Source: Clostridiales bacterium
Lineage (GTDB): Bacteria; Bacillota; Clostridia; Christensenellales; Aristaeellaceae
Assembly: GCA_004555535.1 (NCBI GenBank)
Contig: SFHU01000104.1
Coordinates: 1 to 10,271, forward strand
Length of the DNA stretch: 10,271 bases
Direction: 5' to 3'
Shown here: positions 1 through 7,414 of the stretch, piece by piece
Layout: each line of letters opens with the position of its first letter
Numbering within the stretch: position 1 is the first letter of the stretch
Position numbers and translations under genes: made by a program
The notes under the pieces: model-generated
Told to the model about the DNA's origin: nothing
The model's input: only the letters and a program-made list of their open reading frames with translations
Database searches by the model: none

Positions 1-783
1 ATACGGCACATGGGCCTGCGCCGCGTCGAGCGCTTTCCGATAGGCGCGCGTCACGATGCCGACATACTCCGGCCGCTTCATGCGTCCCTCCAGCTTGAAG
101 GAATAGACGCCCGCATCCCGCAACTCGGGCAGACGGTCGATCAACATGAGGTCCTTCGTGGAGAGGAGGTAGCCCTTCGTGCCGTCCTCCAAACCATAAG
201 GCAGGCGGCACGGTTGCGCGCAGCGGCCACGGTTGCCGCTCCTCCCGCCGATCATGCTCGAAAACAAGCATTGGCCCGACACCGCCACGCAGAGCGCTCC
301 GTGCGCAAAGGCCTCGATCTCCACGCCCGTGTCCGCCATCCGCCGCAGCTCGGAAAGGCTGCATTCCCGGGCCGGCACGACGCGCTCAAAGCCCAGGCGC
401 TTGAGCAGTGCCGCGCCCTGCGCGTTGTTGACGGTCATCTGTGTGCTCGCGTGCAGCGTCAGCTCCGGGAAGCGCGCTCTCGCGATGCGCGCCGCGCCAA
501 AATCCTGCACGAGGATGGCATCGACGCCGCAGCGCGCCAGCAGCTCGAGCACGTCGCACAGGTCATCCGTCTCGCACTGCTTGACCAGCGTGTTGACCGT
601 CACATAGATCCTTCTCCCACGCTCATGGGCATAGGCGACGGCCTCTTCAAGCCCCGGCCCGTCAAAATTGCCCGCATAGCTGCGCGCTCCAAAGGCCGTA
701 TACCCGAGGTAGACGGCATCCGCGCCGCAGGAAACCGCCGCGACGAGCGCCTCGCGGTTGCCCGCCGGAGAGAGTAATTCCAT
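1..783 (-). CDS. U32 family peptidase (RlhA/TrhP-like RNA hydroxylation family), 3' end cut by window
   Basis: This frame is open from an ATG at 783 to the left edge: 261 codons with no stop, so the C-terminus is missing. It begins MELLSPAGN, the usual start of U32 proteins. Residues 157-175 (EAFAHGALC, then VSGQCLFS) match the U32 signature E-x-F-x2-G-[SA]-x-C-x4-G-x-C-x-x-S. Cysteines at about 165, 172, 188 and 192 form the conserved cluster. Family knowledge: although named peptidases, studied members (RlhA, TrhP) take part in hydroxylation of 23S rRNA or of tRNA uridine 34, and the cysteines are thought to hold an Fe-S cluster. The protein is cytoplasmic, with no signal peptide. GGAGG lies 4 nt before the ATG, a rather short spacing, and directly follows the terminator U-tract. 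Position next to zapA is common in Firmicutes. The family call is firm; the exact RNA substrate is not known. Confidence 0.93.
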   Translation of the reverse strand, partial: MELLSPAGNREALVAAVSCGADAVYLGYTAFGARSYAGNFDGPGLEEAVAYAHERGRRIYVTVNTLVKQCETDDLCDVLELLARCGVDAILVQDFGAARIARARFPELTLHASTQMTVNNAQGAALLKRLGFERVVPARECSLSELRRMADTGVEIEAFAHGALCVAVSGQCLFSSMIGGRSGNRGRCAQPCRLPYGLEDGTKGYLLSTKDLMLIDRLPELRDAGVYSFKLEGRMKRPEYVGIVTRAYRKALDAAQAHVPY

Positions 784-787
784 AATG

Positions 788-792
788 CCTCC
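788..792 (-). promoter_or_regulatory. Ribosome binding site of the U32 gene
   Basis: GGAGG reads on the minus strand 4 nt before the ATG at 783. It sits immediately downstream of the six-T tail of the terminator hairpin, so any transcript ending there would lose this site. Confidence 0.7.
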
Positions 793-830
793 AAAAAACG
801 GCGGCGCAGTCAAGTCCCTGCGGCCGCCGC
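793..830 (-). terminator. Intrinsic (rho-independent) terminator after zapA
   Basis: On the minus strand, CGGCGG (829-824), a bulged C (823) and CGCAG (822-818) pair with CTGCG (809-805) and CCGCCG (804-799). This gives 11 base pairs, nearly all G-C, with one bulge and an 8-nt loop (GGACTTGA). Six T residues follow (798-793). The hairpin begins 5 nt after the zapA stop and ends just before the U32 ribosome binding site. It is a clear terminator by structure. It either closes the recJ-zapA operon or reduces read-through into the U32 gene. I assigned the pairing by eye and did not compute a folding energy. Confidence 0.85.
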
Positions 831-834
831 AATA

Positions 835-1095
835 TCACGCCTCCGGCTTCGGCCCCATTGCGGCCAGCTCTCTTTGAAGGCGTAGGTTTTCATCCTGCGC
901 GTGAAACAGCTCGTCTGCCAGCGTCATCGCGGTGAGCACGGGAACCATCCCCTCCGCCGCCCGGGTCGTGATGGCGAGCTCGCGCATCGTCCTGTCGACA
1001 TAGCGGGCCATGCGCTGGACCTCGTCCGGTGTCTTCTCCGTCAGAAGCGTGTAGTCACGTCCCATCAGATGGACGACGACCTTGTTCTTTTTCAC
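835..1095 (-). CDS. zapA: Cell division protein ZapA
   Basis: This 86-residue protein is of typical ZapA length. ZapA binds FtsZ and promotes bundling of protofilaments in the Z-ring at mid-cell. The N-terminal half, KKNKVVVHLMGRDYTLL, is the beta-strand pair of the globular domain. YVDRTMRELA and the helix VLTAMTLADELFHAQDENLR (52-71) match the family pattern, in which ADEL is the best-conserved part; the rest forms a C-terminal coiled coil. The GTG at 1095 is chosen because homology begins there and a purine-rich GGGGGAA (1107-1101) precedes it. A longer in-frame version would overlap the upstream gene with unrelated residues. It lies 13 nt after the prolyl isomerase gene and is followed by a terminator, making it the last gene of the operon. 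Confidence 0.9.
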   Translation of the reverse strand: MKKNKVVVHLMGRDYTLLTEKTPDEVQRMARYVDRTMRELAITTRAAEGMVPVLTAMTLADELFHAQDENLRLQRELAAMGPKPEA

Positions 1096-1108
1096 GGCGC
1101 TTCCCCCA

Positions 1109-1633
1109 TCAGAACCAGCTCTTGAGCTTCTCGGCGACATAGGTCGCGCCGAAGGTCTCCACGCGCACGGACTTCATGCGCTGCGCCTCATAGGGCTTGT
1201 CCATCGCATCGCGCGGCACGCTGACGATCTCGTCCGCCGTGTCCATGCCCTCCGTCACCTTACCGAACGCGGCATACTGGCCGTCCAGATACGGCGCGTC
1301 GTCGACCATGATGAAGAACTGCGATCCGGCGGAGTTGGGCATGTTGCTGCGCGCCATGGAGAGCACGCCGCGGGTGTGCTTGAGCGGATTGGCAAAGCCG
1401 TTGCGCGCAAACTCGCCCTTGATGCAGTAGCCCGGGCCGCCGGTGCCGCGCCCCTGAGGGTCGCCGCCCTGAATCATAAAGCCGGGGATCACGCGGTGAA
1501 AGATCACGCCGTCATAAAAGCCTTTGTTGGCCAGCTCGACGAAGTTCGCGACGCTGATGGGCGCGATGTCCGGATAGAGTTCTCCCTTCATGACCTTGCC
1601 GTTTTCCATCTCAATCGTAAATACGGGATTCAT
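1109..1633 (-). CDS. Peptidyl-prolyl cis-trans isomerase, cyclophilin type
   Basis: This 174-residue single-domain cyclophilin catalyses cis-trans isomerisation of X-Pro bonds. Family motifs are all present: FHRVIPGFMIQGGD (45-58) contains the catalytic Arg47, Phe52 and Gln55, and SAGSQFFIM (101-109) and LDGQYAAFGKV (116-126) follow. The position equal to Trp121 of human cyclophilin A is Tyr115, as in many bacterial members that bind cyclosporin weakly. No signal peptide or lipobox is seen, so it is probably cytoplasmic. An ATG at 1648 is in frame, but GGAGG (1646-1642) lies inside that version. The site is 8 nt before the ATG at 1633, where the homology begins, so 1633 is chosen. It is flanked closely by the uronate-isomerase-like gene (30 nt) and zapA (13 nt), suggesting cotranscription. 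Confidence 0.95.
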   Translation of the reverse strand: MNPVFTIEMENGKVMKGELYPDIAPISVANFVELANKGFYDGVIFHRVIPGFMIQGGDPQGRGTGGPGYCIKGEFARNGFANPLKHTRGVLSMARSNMPNSAGSQFFIMVDDAPYLDGQYAAFGKVTEGMDTADEIVSVPRDAMDKPYEAQRMKSVRVETFGATYVAEKLKSWF

Positions 1634-1641
1634 GCTTGTGT

Positions 1642-1646
1642 CCTCC
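1642..1646 (-). promoter_or_regulatory. Ribosome binding site that fixes the prolyl isomerase start
   Basis: GGAGG stands 8 nt upstream of the ATG at 1633. It overlaps the alternative ATG at 1648, arguing against that longer start. Confidence 0.75.
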
Positions 1647-1663
1647 ATTCATTTTAAGCGTAT

Positions 1664-2617
1664 TCAGGCGTACAACGCCCTGAGATTCTCCGTGAGCAGC
1701 ACCGCGACGTCACGTTCGATCCTCTGGCTGTCAAGCGGATAGCCCGCGCGCGCCAGCGGCAGATACGCATCCGCCAGCAGCGGCCAGAGACGTTCCCGCG
1801 CACCAATCCAGCGGCCCAGCATCAGCTCGGGAAGCGGCGCACCACTGGCATACGGCAGGAAGCGCGCGCCCAGCGCCTCAAGCGCCAGCGGCAGATGGCT
1901 CATGTCCGTCAACCGGACGAGCAGCCGGGGCCTCTGCGCTGCCAACGCAATGAGCGTCGTTTCGGCTTCTCCTTCAGCGCTCGCGATGGCGCGCACGCCG
2001 GAGAATTCATCCAGCAGCGCCGCAAACGCGCGAACCTGCGCCTCGCCCTCCAGCGCGGTATGCAGCACGCAGCGCGCATCCTCGCACGCCGGCAACACCG
2101 CATAGCACAGCGCGTCCTCCGGCACGTCGCGCACGAGCAGATCCCGCGCTCCGCAGGCATGCGCGGCTTCGGCGATTCGGGCGGCCACAGCCCTGTAATC
2201 GACGCCATAGCGCCCCGGCACAAAGCACGCGCTGTCGATGACCGGCAGAGCGACGAGACGGTCGTCGCTGGGCAGAAATTCCTGCGCCCGCTCAAGCGAA
2301 ACCGTGACAAGCACCCGCTGCGCCCGCATGACGTCGAGCACCTCCCGCAGCCAGGCGTTTCGCTCATAGCTCTGCTGCATGGAGATGGCGCTAGCAGGAT
2401 CCCGGATGGGCAGCCCCAACGCATCCAGCGCGGCATACACCGCCGCGCCGTCCTCGCCAAACGGCGTCCCCTGGCCCTGGCGCAGTGACGCCATCAGCGG
2501 TTCCACGCCCATTTCGCCCTGCTGCACGTCAAAGCAGAGCATCGTCTCCGACACCTGCGCGCGCCGCACCGCCTGCTTGACGCAGCGCCTCAATTCCTGC
2601 TTGTCGCTGATGAGCAC
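1664..2617 (-). CDS. Amidohydrolase / uronate isomerase-like protein, apparently without metal ligands
   Basis: The product has 317 residues and starts with GTG. From memory of the family, it resembles the TIM-barrel proteins annotated as glucuronate isomerase-like or amidohydrolase. The N-terminal helix leads to strand 1 (CFDVQQG, 28-34). The middle has ERNAWLREVLD (85-95), followed by DDRLVALPVID (118-128). The C-terminal part has LGARFLPYASGA (249-260), then LLADAYLPLARAGYPLDSQR (280-299) and a final helix ending ERDVAVLLTENLRALYA. In active relatives strand 1 reads D-x-H-x-H and the late strand carries a metal-binding Asp. Here these positions are D-V-Q-Q-G and A-S-G-A, so the metal site seems lost. 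The protein may be a non-catalytic homologue or do something else. A strong AAAGGAGG site sits 7 nt before the GTG, and the gene overlaps the end of hemZ by 28 nt. Coding is secure; the family assignment is moderate. Confidence 0.55.
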   Translation of the reverse strand: MLISDKQELRRCVKQAVRRAQVSETMLCFDVQQGEMGVEPLMASLRQGQGTPFGEDGAAVYAALDALGLPIRDPASAISMQQSYERNAWLREVLDVMRAQRVLVTVSLERAQEFLPSDDRLVALPVIDSACFVPGRYGVDYRAVAARIAEAAHACGARDLLVRDVPEDALCYAVLPACEDARCVLHTALEGEAQVRAFAALLDEFSGVRAIASAEGEAETTLIALAAQRPRLLVRLTDMSHLPLALEALGARFLPYASGAPLPELMLGRWIGARERLWPLLADAYLPLARAGYPLDSQRIERDVAVLLTENLRALYA

Positions 2618-4110
2618 GGCTCCCCCTCCTTTGGCGTCAGGCCGCTTCGCTCAAGCTGAACGGCCTTGTGCGAAAAGGCCTCACGCTTGCGCTCGACCAT
2701 CTCGTCCACGCGCTCGATGTATTGCTCAATATTGGCTATATTCGGTGCGCGCAGGATCTTTTCCTCTTGCCTCATGACGCATTTTGAAATTCCACCCGCG
2801 CCCAGCGCGAGGACGCTGGCCGTCTCCTCCATGTTGTCGATGTTGTAGCGGCAGAGAAACCCTTCTCTCGCATAGCCGACATTCTCCAGGTTGGCGGCCA
2901 TGTATTTCTGACGGTAGAGATAGTAGGCCCTCATGCCCAGCGCATGCGCGGTCTCCCGCCCCAGCGCGACCATGTCGGCCACATCCTGTTCGCTCTGCCG
3001 GTATCCCTGCTCATGCAGCCGCGAGGAGCGCTTGATCGCCAGCGTGTGCACGGTCAGACTCTCCGGCGAAAGCGCCCGAATTGCCTTAAGTGTCCGCGCA
3101 AACATCGCATAGTCCTCGCCCGGCAGCGCGGCGATTACATCCATATTGATGTCGTCAAACCCAAGCTGCCGCGCCAGATTGTAGCAGTCGACAGTCTGCT
3201 GCGCCGTATGCGCCCGGCCGATGCGCGCAAGCGTCTCGTCGTTCATCGTCTGGGGATTGATCGAGATGCGTGTGACGGGATGATCGCGCAGCATCCGCAG
3301 CTTCTCCGCGTCCAGCGTGTCCGGCCGCCCCGCTTCCACCGTCAGCTCGACGAACGGGCCGAACCGCACCTCCATGCGCGAGAGCAGCCGGTCAAGCTGC
3401 GCCGTGCTCAGGCTGCTGGGCGTACCGCCGCCGACATACGCGACGCGCGTATCAAGCCCCATGTCCTTCGCCATATCGGCGCAGGCGTCGATCTCGCGAA
3501 ACAGTGCCGTCAGATAGGGCTCCACGAGGTGCCCGTCGCCGATCTCGCCTGAGGAAAAGGAGCAGTACGCGCAGCGCGTCGTGCAGAACGGAATGCCGAC
3601 GTACAGGTCGCAGGCGTTTGTTTCCCGCCGGATGAAGCCCTCCTGCGCTTCGATGATCTCGTCGAGCAAGCTGATCTTTTCCTGTGAGAGATCAAACAGC
3701 TCCGAAAGAGCCTGCCGCGCCTCGTCGCGGGAGAGGCCCCGCTCCAGCTGCTGGTAATACAGCCGCGTCGGGCGGATGCCCGTCAGCGATCCCCACGCAG
3801 GATGCCTTCCCGTATAGCGCTTTAATAGCTGATAGCAGCAGCGCTTGATCAGCCGTTTGAGCTGGCGCTTTTCCTCCAGGCCTCCATCCGGAACCGCTTC
3901 GCCGCTCATCCCCATGAAGAGACTCTTTGGCCCCGCTGTCAGCGCGAAACTCTCGCGCCAGAGCGCGCCGTCGAGCCTGTGGCTGTGGATCAGCTCCGCG
4001 TCATGCTCCTCCTGCATGGTCACCGCGGCGCCCTCGCCATAGAACAGGCGAACGACGTCGGCAATATCGTTTTGAAACGCCGGCAGCGGCGTCTCAATCG
4101 CTATTTTCAC
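2590..4110 (-). CDS. hemZ: Radical SAM protein HemZ (coproporphyrinogen dehydrogenase-like)
   Basis: This 506-residue protein has an N-terminal family-specific region of about 165 residues (with SLTGIRPTRL near 108-117) and then a radical SAM barrel. CTTRCAYC (176-183) supplies the three cysteines of the [4Fe-4S] cluster, and GGGTP (227-231) is the SAM-binding motif. VEAGRPDTL, RISINPQTM and LYRQKYMAANLENVGYA are the usual HemN/HemZ-group blocks. Members are annotated as oxygen-independent coproporphyrinogen III oxidase, but the activity of HemZ is not firmly settled and the related HemW is a heme chaperone. No other heme-synthesis gene is visible here. The GTG at 4110 overlaps the preceding stop by 4 nt (GTGA), implying translational coupling. 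The last 9 codons, including the stop, overlap the next gene. The position after rel, dtd and an MBL hydrolase is typical of clostridia. Confidence 0.93.
   Translation of the reverse strand: MKIAIETPLPAFQNDIADVVRLFYGEGAAVTMQEEHDAELIHSHRLDGALWRESFALTAGPKSLFMGMSGEAVPDGGLEEKRQLKRLIKRCCYQLLKRYTGRHPAWGSLTGIRPTRLYYQQLERGLSRDEARQALSELFDLSQEKISLLDEIIEAQEGFIRRETNACDLYVGIPFCTTRCAYCSFSSGEIGDGHLVEPYLTALFREIDACADMAKDMGLDTRVAYVGGGTPSSLSTAQLDRLLSRMEVRFGPFVELTVEAGRPDTLDAEKLRMLRDHPVTRISINPQTMNDETLARIGRAHTAQQTVDCYNLARQLGFDDINMDVIAALPGEDYAMFARTLKAIRALSPESLTVHTLAIKRSSRLHEQGYRQSEQDVADMVALGRETAHALGMRAYYLYRQKYMAANLENVGYAREGFLCRYNIDNMEETASVLALGAGGISKCVMRQEEKILRAPNIANIEQYIERVDEMVERKREAFSHKAVQLERSGLTPKEGEPCSSATSRN
2625..2632 (-). 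promoter_or_regulatory. Ribosome binding site inside the hemZ 3' end
   Basis: AAAGGAGG lies 7 nt before the GTG at 2617 and within the hemZ coding sequence. It supports the choice of this GTG for the uronate-isomerase-like gene and shows that the 28-nt overlap is real. Confidence 0.75.
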
Positions 4111-4718
4111 GCGTATTGCCCCCGTTCCCAGGCGATCTTCGTCTTCATACCGTGGCCGGGATAGGCGACCGTCTCCTTGGGCAGCGCGAGCAGCCGCTTG
4201 AGGGACATCGCCATCTGCATGTTGTTGCCCCCGGGCAGATCGACGCGGCCATAGCTGCCGTAGAACATCGTATCGCCGCTGAAGAGCACGTCGCCCGCCT
4301 GGTAGCAGACGCCGCCCGGCGTGTGTCCCGGCGTATGCAGGACGGTCAGCTCAAGGCCCGCCTCCCGCACGACATCGCCCTCGTGCAGCAGCACGTCGGC
4401 CTGCGGCAGCGTGAGCTTCGCGCCGATGACGCCGGAGACGTTGAGCTCCGGGTCGGCAAGCGCCGGCGCATCGAGCTCATGTACATAGAGCTTCGCGCCG
4501 CGCTCCAGCCAGGGCCGCGCAAAGAGCATGTGGTCAAAGTGCGCGTGCGTCAGCAGCACAGCCGTGACCGTCCGCCCGCAGACCGCGCCCTCGACCGATG
4601 CGAACTCCGCGCCGGGATCGATCAGCAGGCATTCCTGCCCGCCGCCCGGTCCCACGACGTAGGTATTGACCTCCAGCGGCCCGCCGGTGACCGTTCGAAT
4701 GTCGAGATTTTCCATCAT
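4107..4718 (-). CDS. Metallo-beta-lactamase fold hydrolase, glyoxalase II-like (YqgX type)
   Basis: This 203-residue, single-domain zinc hydrolase has THAHFDH at 57-63 (His58, His60, Asp62, His63), HTPGHTPG at 128-135 (His132), SGDT at 147-150 (Asp149) and YPGHG at 186-190 (His189). These make up a complete two-metal site. Its length and motifs fit the short glyoxalase II-like group, which hydrolyses thioesters such as S-lactoylglutathione or bacillithiol analogues; the true substrate cannot be told from the sequence. No signal peptide is present. The start codon shares one base with the dtd stop (TGATG), and AGGAGG lies 8 nt upstream. A second ATG follows directly (4715) and would also fit. 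Its place between dtd and hemZ is conserved in clostridia. Confidence 0.94.
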   Translation of the reverse strand: MMENLDIRTVTGGPLEVNTYVVGPGGGQECLLIDPGAEFASVEGAVCGRTVTAVLLTHAHFDHMLFARPWLERGAKLYVHELDAPALADPELNVSGVIGAKLTLPQADVLLHEGDVVREAGLELTVLHTPGHTPGGVCYQAGDVLFSGDTMFYGSYGRVDLPGGNNMQMAMSLKRLLALPKETVAYPGHGMKTKIAWERGQYA

Positions 4719-5167
4719 CAGAACGTCCTCCTCGAATCGACGAGCAGCGTCACCGGCCCGTCGTTGACGAGCGAGACCTTCATGTCCGTCTGAAAGATGC
4801 CGGTTTCCACGTGGATGCCCGCGGCGCGCAGGCCCTCGCAGTAGGCGTCGTACAGCGGCACAGCCGTTTCCGGGCGCGCCGCCTTGATGAAGCTCGGCCG
4901 GCGGCCATGGCGGACATCGCCATGCAGCGTGAACTGCGAGATCGCGAGGATCTCGCCGCCGTCATCGAGGATCGAGTGGTTCATCTTGCCCGCCTCGTCC
5001 TCAAAGATGCGCAGGTTCACGGTCTTGTCGACGCAGTAGCGCACGTCCTCCTGGGTGTCCCCATCCTCGACGCCGCAGAGCACCATGAAGCCCTTGCCAA
5101 TGCTGCCCACGACGCTTCCATCGACGCGCACACTCGACTCGAGCACCCTCTGTATCACCAGTCTCAT
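4718..5167 (-). CDS. dtd: D-aminoacyl-tRNA deacylase
   Basis: This 149-residue protein has the full normal Dtd length. It hydrolyses D-amino acids, and also wrongly attached glycine, from tRNAs, protecting translation. It starts MRLVIQRVLESSV, carries SQFTLHGD (77-84) and ends with NDGPVTLLVDS (135-145), where the conserved Gly-Pro pair enforces chiral selection across the dimer interface. The frame stays open further upstream, to 5326, but that extension is antisense-like noise over rel. The ATG at 5167 is chosen because homology begins there and AAAGGAG lies 9 nt before it. The gap to rel is 14 nt. Linkage with rel is one of the best-kept gene pairs in Firmicutes. Confidence 0.97.
   Translation of the reverse strand: MRLVIQRVLESSVRVDGSVVGSIGKGFMVLCGVEDGDTQEDVRYCVDKTVNLRIFEDEAGKMNHSILDDGGEILAISQFTLHGDVRHGRRPSFIKAARPETAVPLYDAYCEGLRAAGIHVETGIFQTDMKVSLVNDGPVTLLVDSRRTF
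4727..4732 (-). promoter_or_regulatory. Ribosome binding site of the MBL hydrolase, inside dtd
   Basis: A perfect AGGAGG stands 8 nt before the ATG at 4718, within the last codons of dtd. Confidence 0.75.
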
Positions 5168-5176
5168 GCCGGAAAA

Positions 5177-5183
5177 CTCCTTT
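5177..5183 (-). promoter_or_regulatory. Ribosome binding site of dtd
   Basis: AAAGGAG lies 9 nt before the ATG at 5167 and overlaps the rel stop codon (TAA, 5184-5182). It rules out the longer upstream reading of dtd. Confidence 0.75.
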
Positions 5184-7365
5184 AAATTCTGAAAATTTCG
5201 ATGGTATCCTGCCGCTTGGCGATCTGCTTGATCACCCAGTCGAGCTCCTGCTTGTTGGCGACCTGCAGCGTCAGCTCGATCGTGCAGGTCTGGTTGGCGC
5301 TGTTCACGCGCGCGTTGAGCGCGCAAACCGTCACCTTCTGAGCGGAGAGATAGCTCATCAGGTCGGCGATCAGGTTGTGCCGGTCATAGGCCAGTATCTG
5401 AATCGAGCCGTTGTAGGAGGAATTGGTCGTATCCGACCACTCCGCCGCGACCCAGCGCGCCGGGTCATGCGAGGCGTTGACGTTCATGCACTCCTTGGAG
5501 TGGATCGTCACGCCGCGCCCGCGCGTGATGTAGCCGACGATCTCGTCGCCCGGCAGCGGCGTGCAGCACTTGGCAAAGTGTACCTGGCAGTCCGGCAGGC
5601 CGGCGACCATGATGCCCATGTCGTTCTTAGCCGAGGCGCTCGATTTGAACGGCGCGTTCTCGCTCGTCCTGGGCAGCACGGGGATCAGGGGCTTTTCATG
5701 GCTCTTTTGCTCCTCGCGCAGGCGCGTGACGACCTGCGCCGCCGTGATGCCGCCGCAGCCGACCGCCGCATAGAGGTCATCCAGATCCGCGAAGGAGAAC
5801 TTGTGCAGGATCGGCTCGACATACTCCGTCTTGAGCAGCGCGGGCAGGCTCGAGGCCTGGCGCTTGGCTTCGTACTCGAGCATCTGCTTGCCGCTGGCGA
5901 TGTTCTCCTCCTTGAGCTCCTTCTTGTAGAACTGGCGGATCTTTGCCTTGGCCTGCGAGGTCTTGGCGATCTTGAGCCAGTCCCGGCTGGGGCCTTTGCT
6001 GTTCTGCTGGGTGATGATCTCGACGAAGTCGCCCGTGGCCAGCTGGGCGTCGAGCGTCACGATGCGTCCGTTAATCTTCGCGCCGACACATTTGTTGCCA
6101 ACGGCACTGTGAATCCGGTAGGCGAAATCGATGGGTGTTGCTCCCTTGGGCAGGTCGATGATCTCGCCCTTGGGCGTGAAGACGAAGATTTCGTCGCTGA
6201 ACAGATCGACCTTGAGCGACTTGATGAATTCCTCGGAATCGCGGGTGTCGTTCTGCCAGTCCAGAATCTGGCGCAGCCAGTAGAGCTTGTTGTCCAGCGC
6301 GTCGGCGACCTGCTTGCCTTCCTTGTAGCGCCAGTGCGCCGCGATGCCATATTCCGCGATGCGGTGCATCTCGTAGGTGCGGATCTGCACCTCGAAGGGC
6401 ATGCCGTTTTCGCCCACGACCGTCGTGTGCAGCGACTGGTACATGTTGGGCTTGGGCATGGAGATGTAGTCCTTGAAGCGGTTGGGCACCTGCTTCCAGA
6501 GCGTATGCACGATGCCCAGCACGGCGTAGCAGTCCTGCACGGTATCCACCAGCACGCGGATCGCGATCAGATCAAAGATCTGCTCAAATGGCTTGTGCTG
6601 GAGCACCATCTTGCGGTAGATGCTGTAGAAGTGCTTGGGCCGCCCGTCGATCTCGTAGTGGATGTTCATCTCCTTGATCTTGTCGCTGAGCGTGTTGATG
6701 ACGGCGCGGATGTTCGCCTCGCGCTCCGCCCGCTTCATGCCGACCTTGACGATCAGGTTCTGATAGCCCTCCGGATCGAGATAGCGCAGGCAGAGGTCCT
6801 CCAGCTCCTGCTTGATCTTGTAGACGCCCAGCCTGTGCGCCAGCGGCGCATAGATATCCAGCGTCTCCTGCGCGATGCGCTTCTGGCTCTCCGGCGGCTG
6901 CGATTTGAGCGTGCGCATGTTGTGCGTGCGGTCCGCCAGCTTGATGAGCACGACGCGGATGTCCTTGCTCATCGCCAGGATCATCTTGCGGATGCTCTCC
7001 GCCTGCTGCTCCACGCGCGAGGAAAAGTCGAGACGCTTGAGCTTGGTCACGCCGTCGACCAGCAGGGCGACCTCCTGACCGAATTCGCGCTCGATGACCT
7101 CGAGCGTCACGTCCTCGCAGTCCTCCACGGTGTCATGCAGCAGGCCCGCGGCAATGGTCGGCGCGTCGAGCATCAGCTTGGCGAGTATGCCCGCCACCGT
7201 CAGCGGATGAATAAAGTACGGTTCACCGGACTTGCGCATCTGCCCGGCGTGGGCCTTTTCGGCAAAGTGATAGGCCTTCTCTACCAGCTCCACGTTGGCT
7301 TCCGGATGATATTTCACCAGCGTCCCAACGAGCTCATCGAGATTCTTACATTCCTCCTGCGTCAA
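5182..7365 (-). CDS. rel: Bifunctional (p)ppGpp synthetase/hydrolase Rel (RelA/SpoT family)
   Basis: Rel makes (p)ppGpp from ATP and GTP/GDP at starved ribosomes and also degrades it. The 727 residues carry the full long-form order. The HD hydrolase has His53, His77-Asp78, Glu81-Asp82 and Asp145. The synthetase has GRPKHFYSIYRKM at 241-253, and RFKD at 296-299 is the RXKD form found in bifunctional enzymes rather than the EXDD of synthesis-only RelA. A TGS domain lies at about 393-452, followed by a helical region, the Cys600-Cys601 zinc-finger-type segment (HFAKCCTPLPGDE), and a C-terminal ACT domain from about 654. An ATG at 7401 is also in frame, adding 12 unconserved residues and lacking a well-placed binding site. 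The TTG at 7365, 9 nt after AGGGGG, is preferred. Both HD and synthetase residues look intact. Confidence 0.97.
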   Translation of the reverse strand: MTQEECKNLDELVGTLVKYHPEANVELVEKAYHFAEKAHAGQMRKSGEPYFIHPLTVAGILAKLMLDAPTIAAGLLHDTVEDCEDVTLEVIEREFGQEVALLVDGVTKLKRLDFSSRVEQQAESIRKMILAMSKDIRVVLIKLADRTHNMRTLKSQPPESQKRIAQETLDIYAPLAHRLGVYKIKQELEDLCLRYLDPEGYQNLIVKVGMKRAEREANIRAVINTLSDKIKEMNIHYEIDGRPKHFYSIYRKMVLQHKPFEQIFDLIAIRVLVDTVQDCYAVLGIVHTLWKQVPNRFKDYISMPKPNMYQSLHTTVVGENGMPFEVQIRTYEMHRIAEYGIAAHWRYKEGKQVADALDNKLYWLRQILDWQNDTRDSEEFIKSLKVDLFSDEIFVFTPKGEIIDLPKGATPIDFAYRIHSAVGNKCVGAKINGRIVTLDAQLATGDFVEIITQQNSKGPSRDWLKIAKTSQAKAKIRQFYKKELKEENIASGKQMLEYEAKRQASSLPALLKTEYVEPILHKFSFADLDDLYAAVGCGGITAAQVVTRLREEQKSHEKPLIPVLPRTSENAPFKSSASAKNDMGIMVAGLPDCQVHFAKCCTPLPGDEIVGYITRGRGVTIHSKECMNVNASHDPARWVAAEWSDTTNSSYNGSIQILAYDRHNLIADLMSYLSAQKVTVCALNARVNSANQTCTIELTLQVANKQELDWVIKQIAKRQDTIEIFRI

Positions 7366-7374
7366 AACCGGTAT

Positions 7375-7380
7375 CCCCCT
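7375..7380 (-). promoter_or_regulatory. Likely ribosome binding site supporting the TTG start of rel
   Basis: AGGGGG (within AAAGGGGG) lies 9 nt before the TTG at 7365. The upstream ATG at 7401 has its nearest GGAGG 17 nt away, too far for normal use. Confidence 0.5.
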
Positions 7381-7414
7381 TTCGTTCCCCTTCTTGTGCA
7401 TTCAGGCGCCGCAT

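Noticed and set aside
10..777. A 255-codon plus-strand open frame
   Set aside because: It is the antisense shadow of the U32 peptidase gene, whose minus frame carries the complete family signature.
1082..1657. Plus-strand open frame opposite the prolyl isomerase
   Set aside because: It is a shadow of a clear cyclophilin gene, with no motif of its own.
1895..2488. Open frames on both strands overlapping the uronate-isomerase-like gene
   Set aside because: Several shadows arise from high GC. The 317-codon frame alone has a strong binding site, operon spacing and protein-like composition.
4718..5326. A 202-residue version of Dtd with an N-terminal extension
   Set aside because: The extra residues overlap the rel 3' end out of frame. 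The ATG at 5167 has a well-placed binding site and gives the standard 149 residues.
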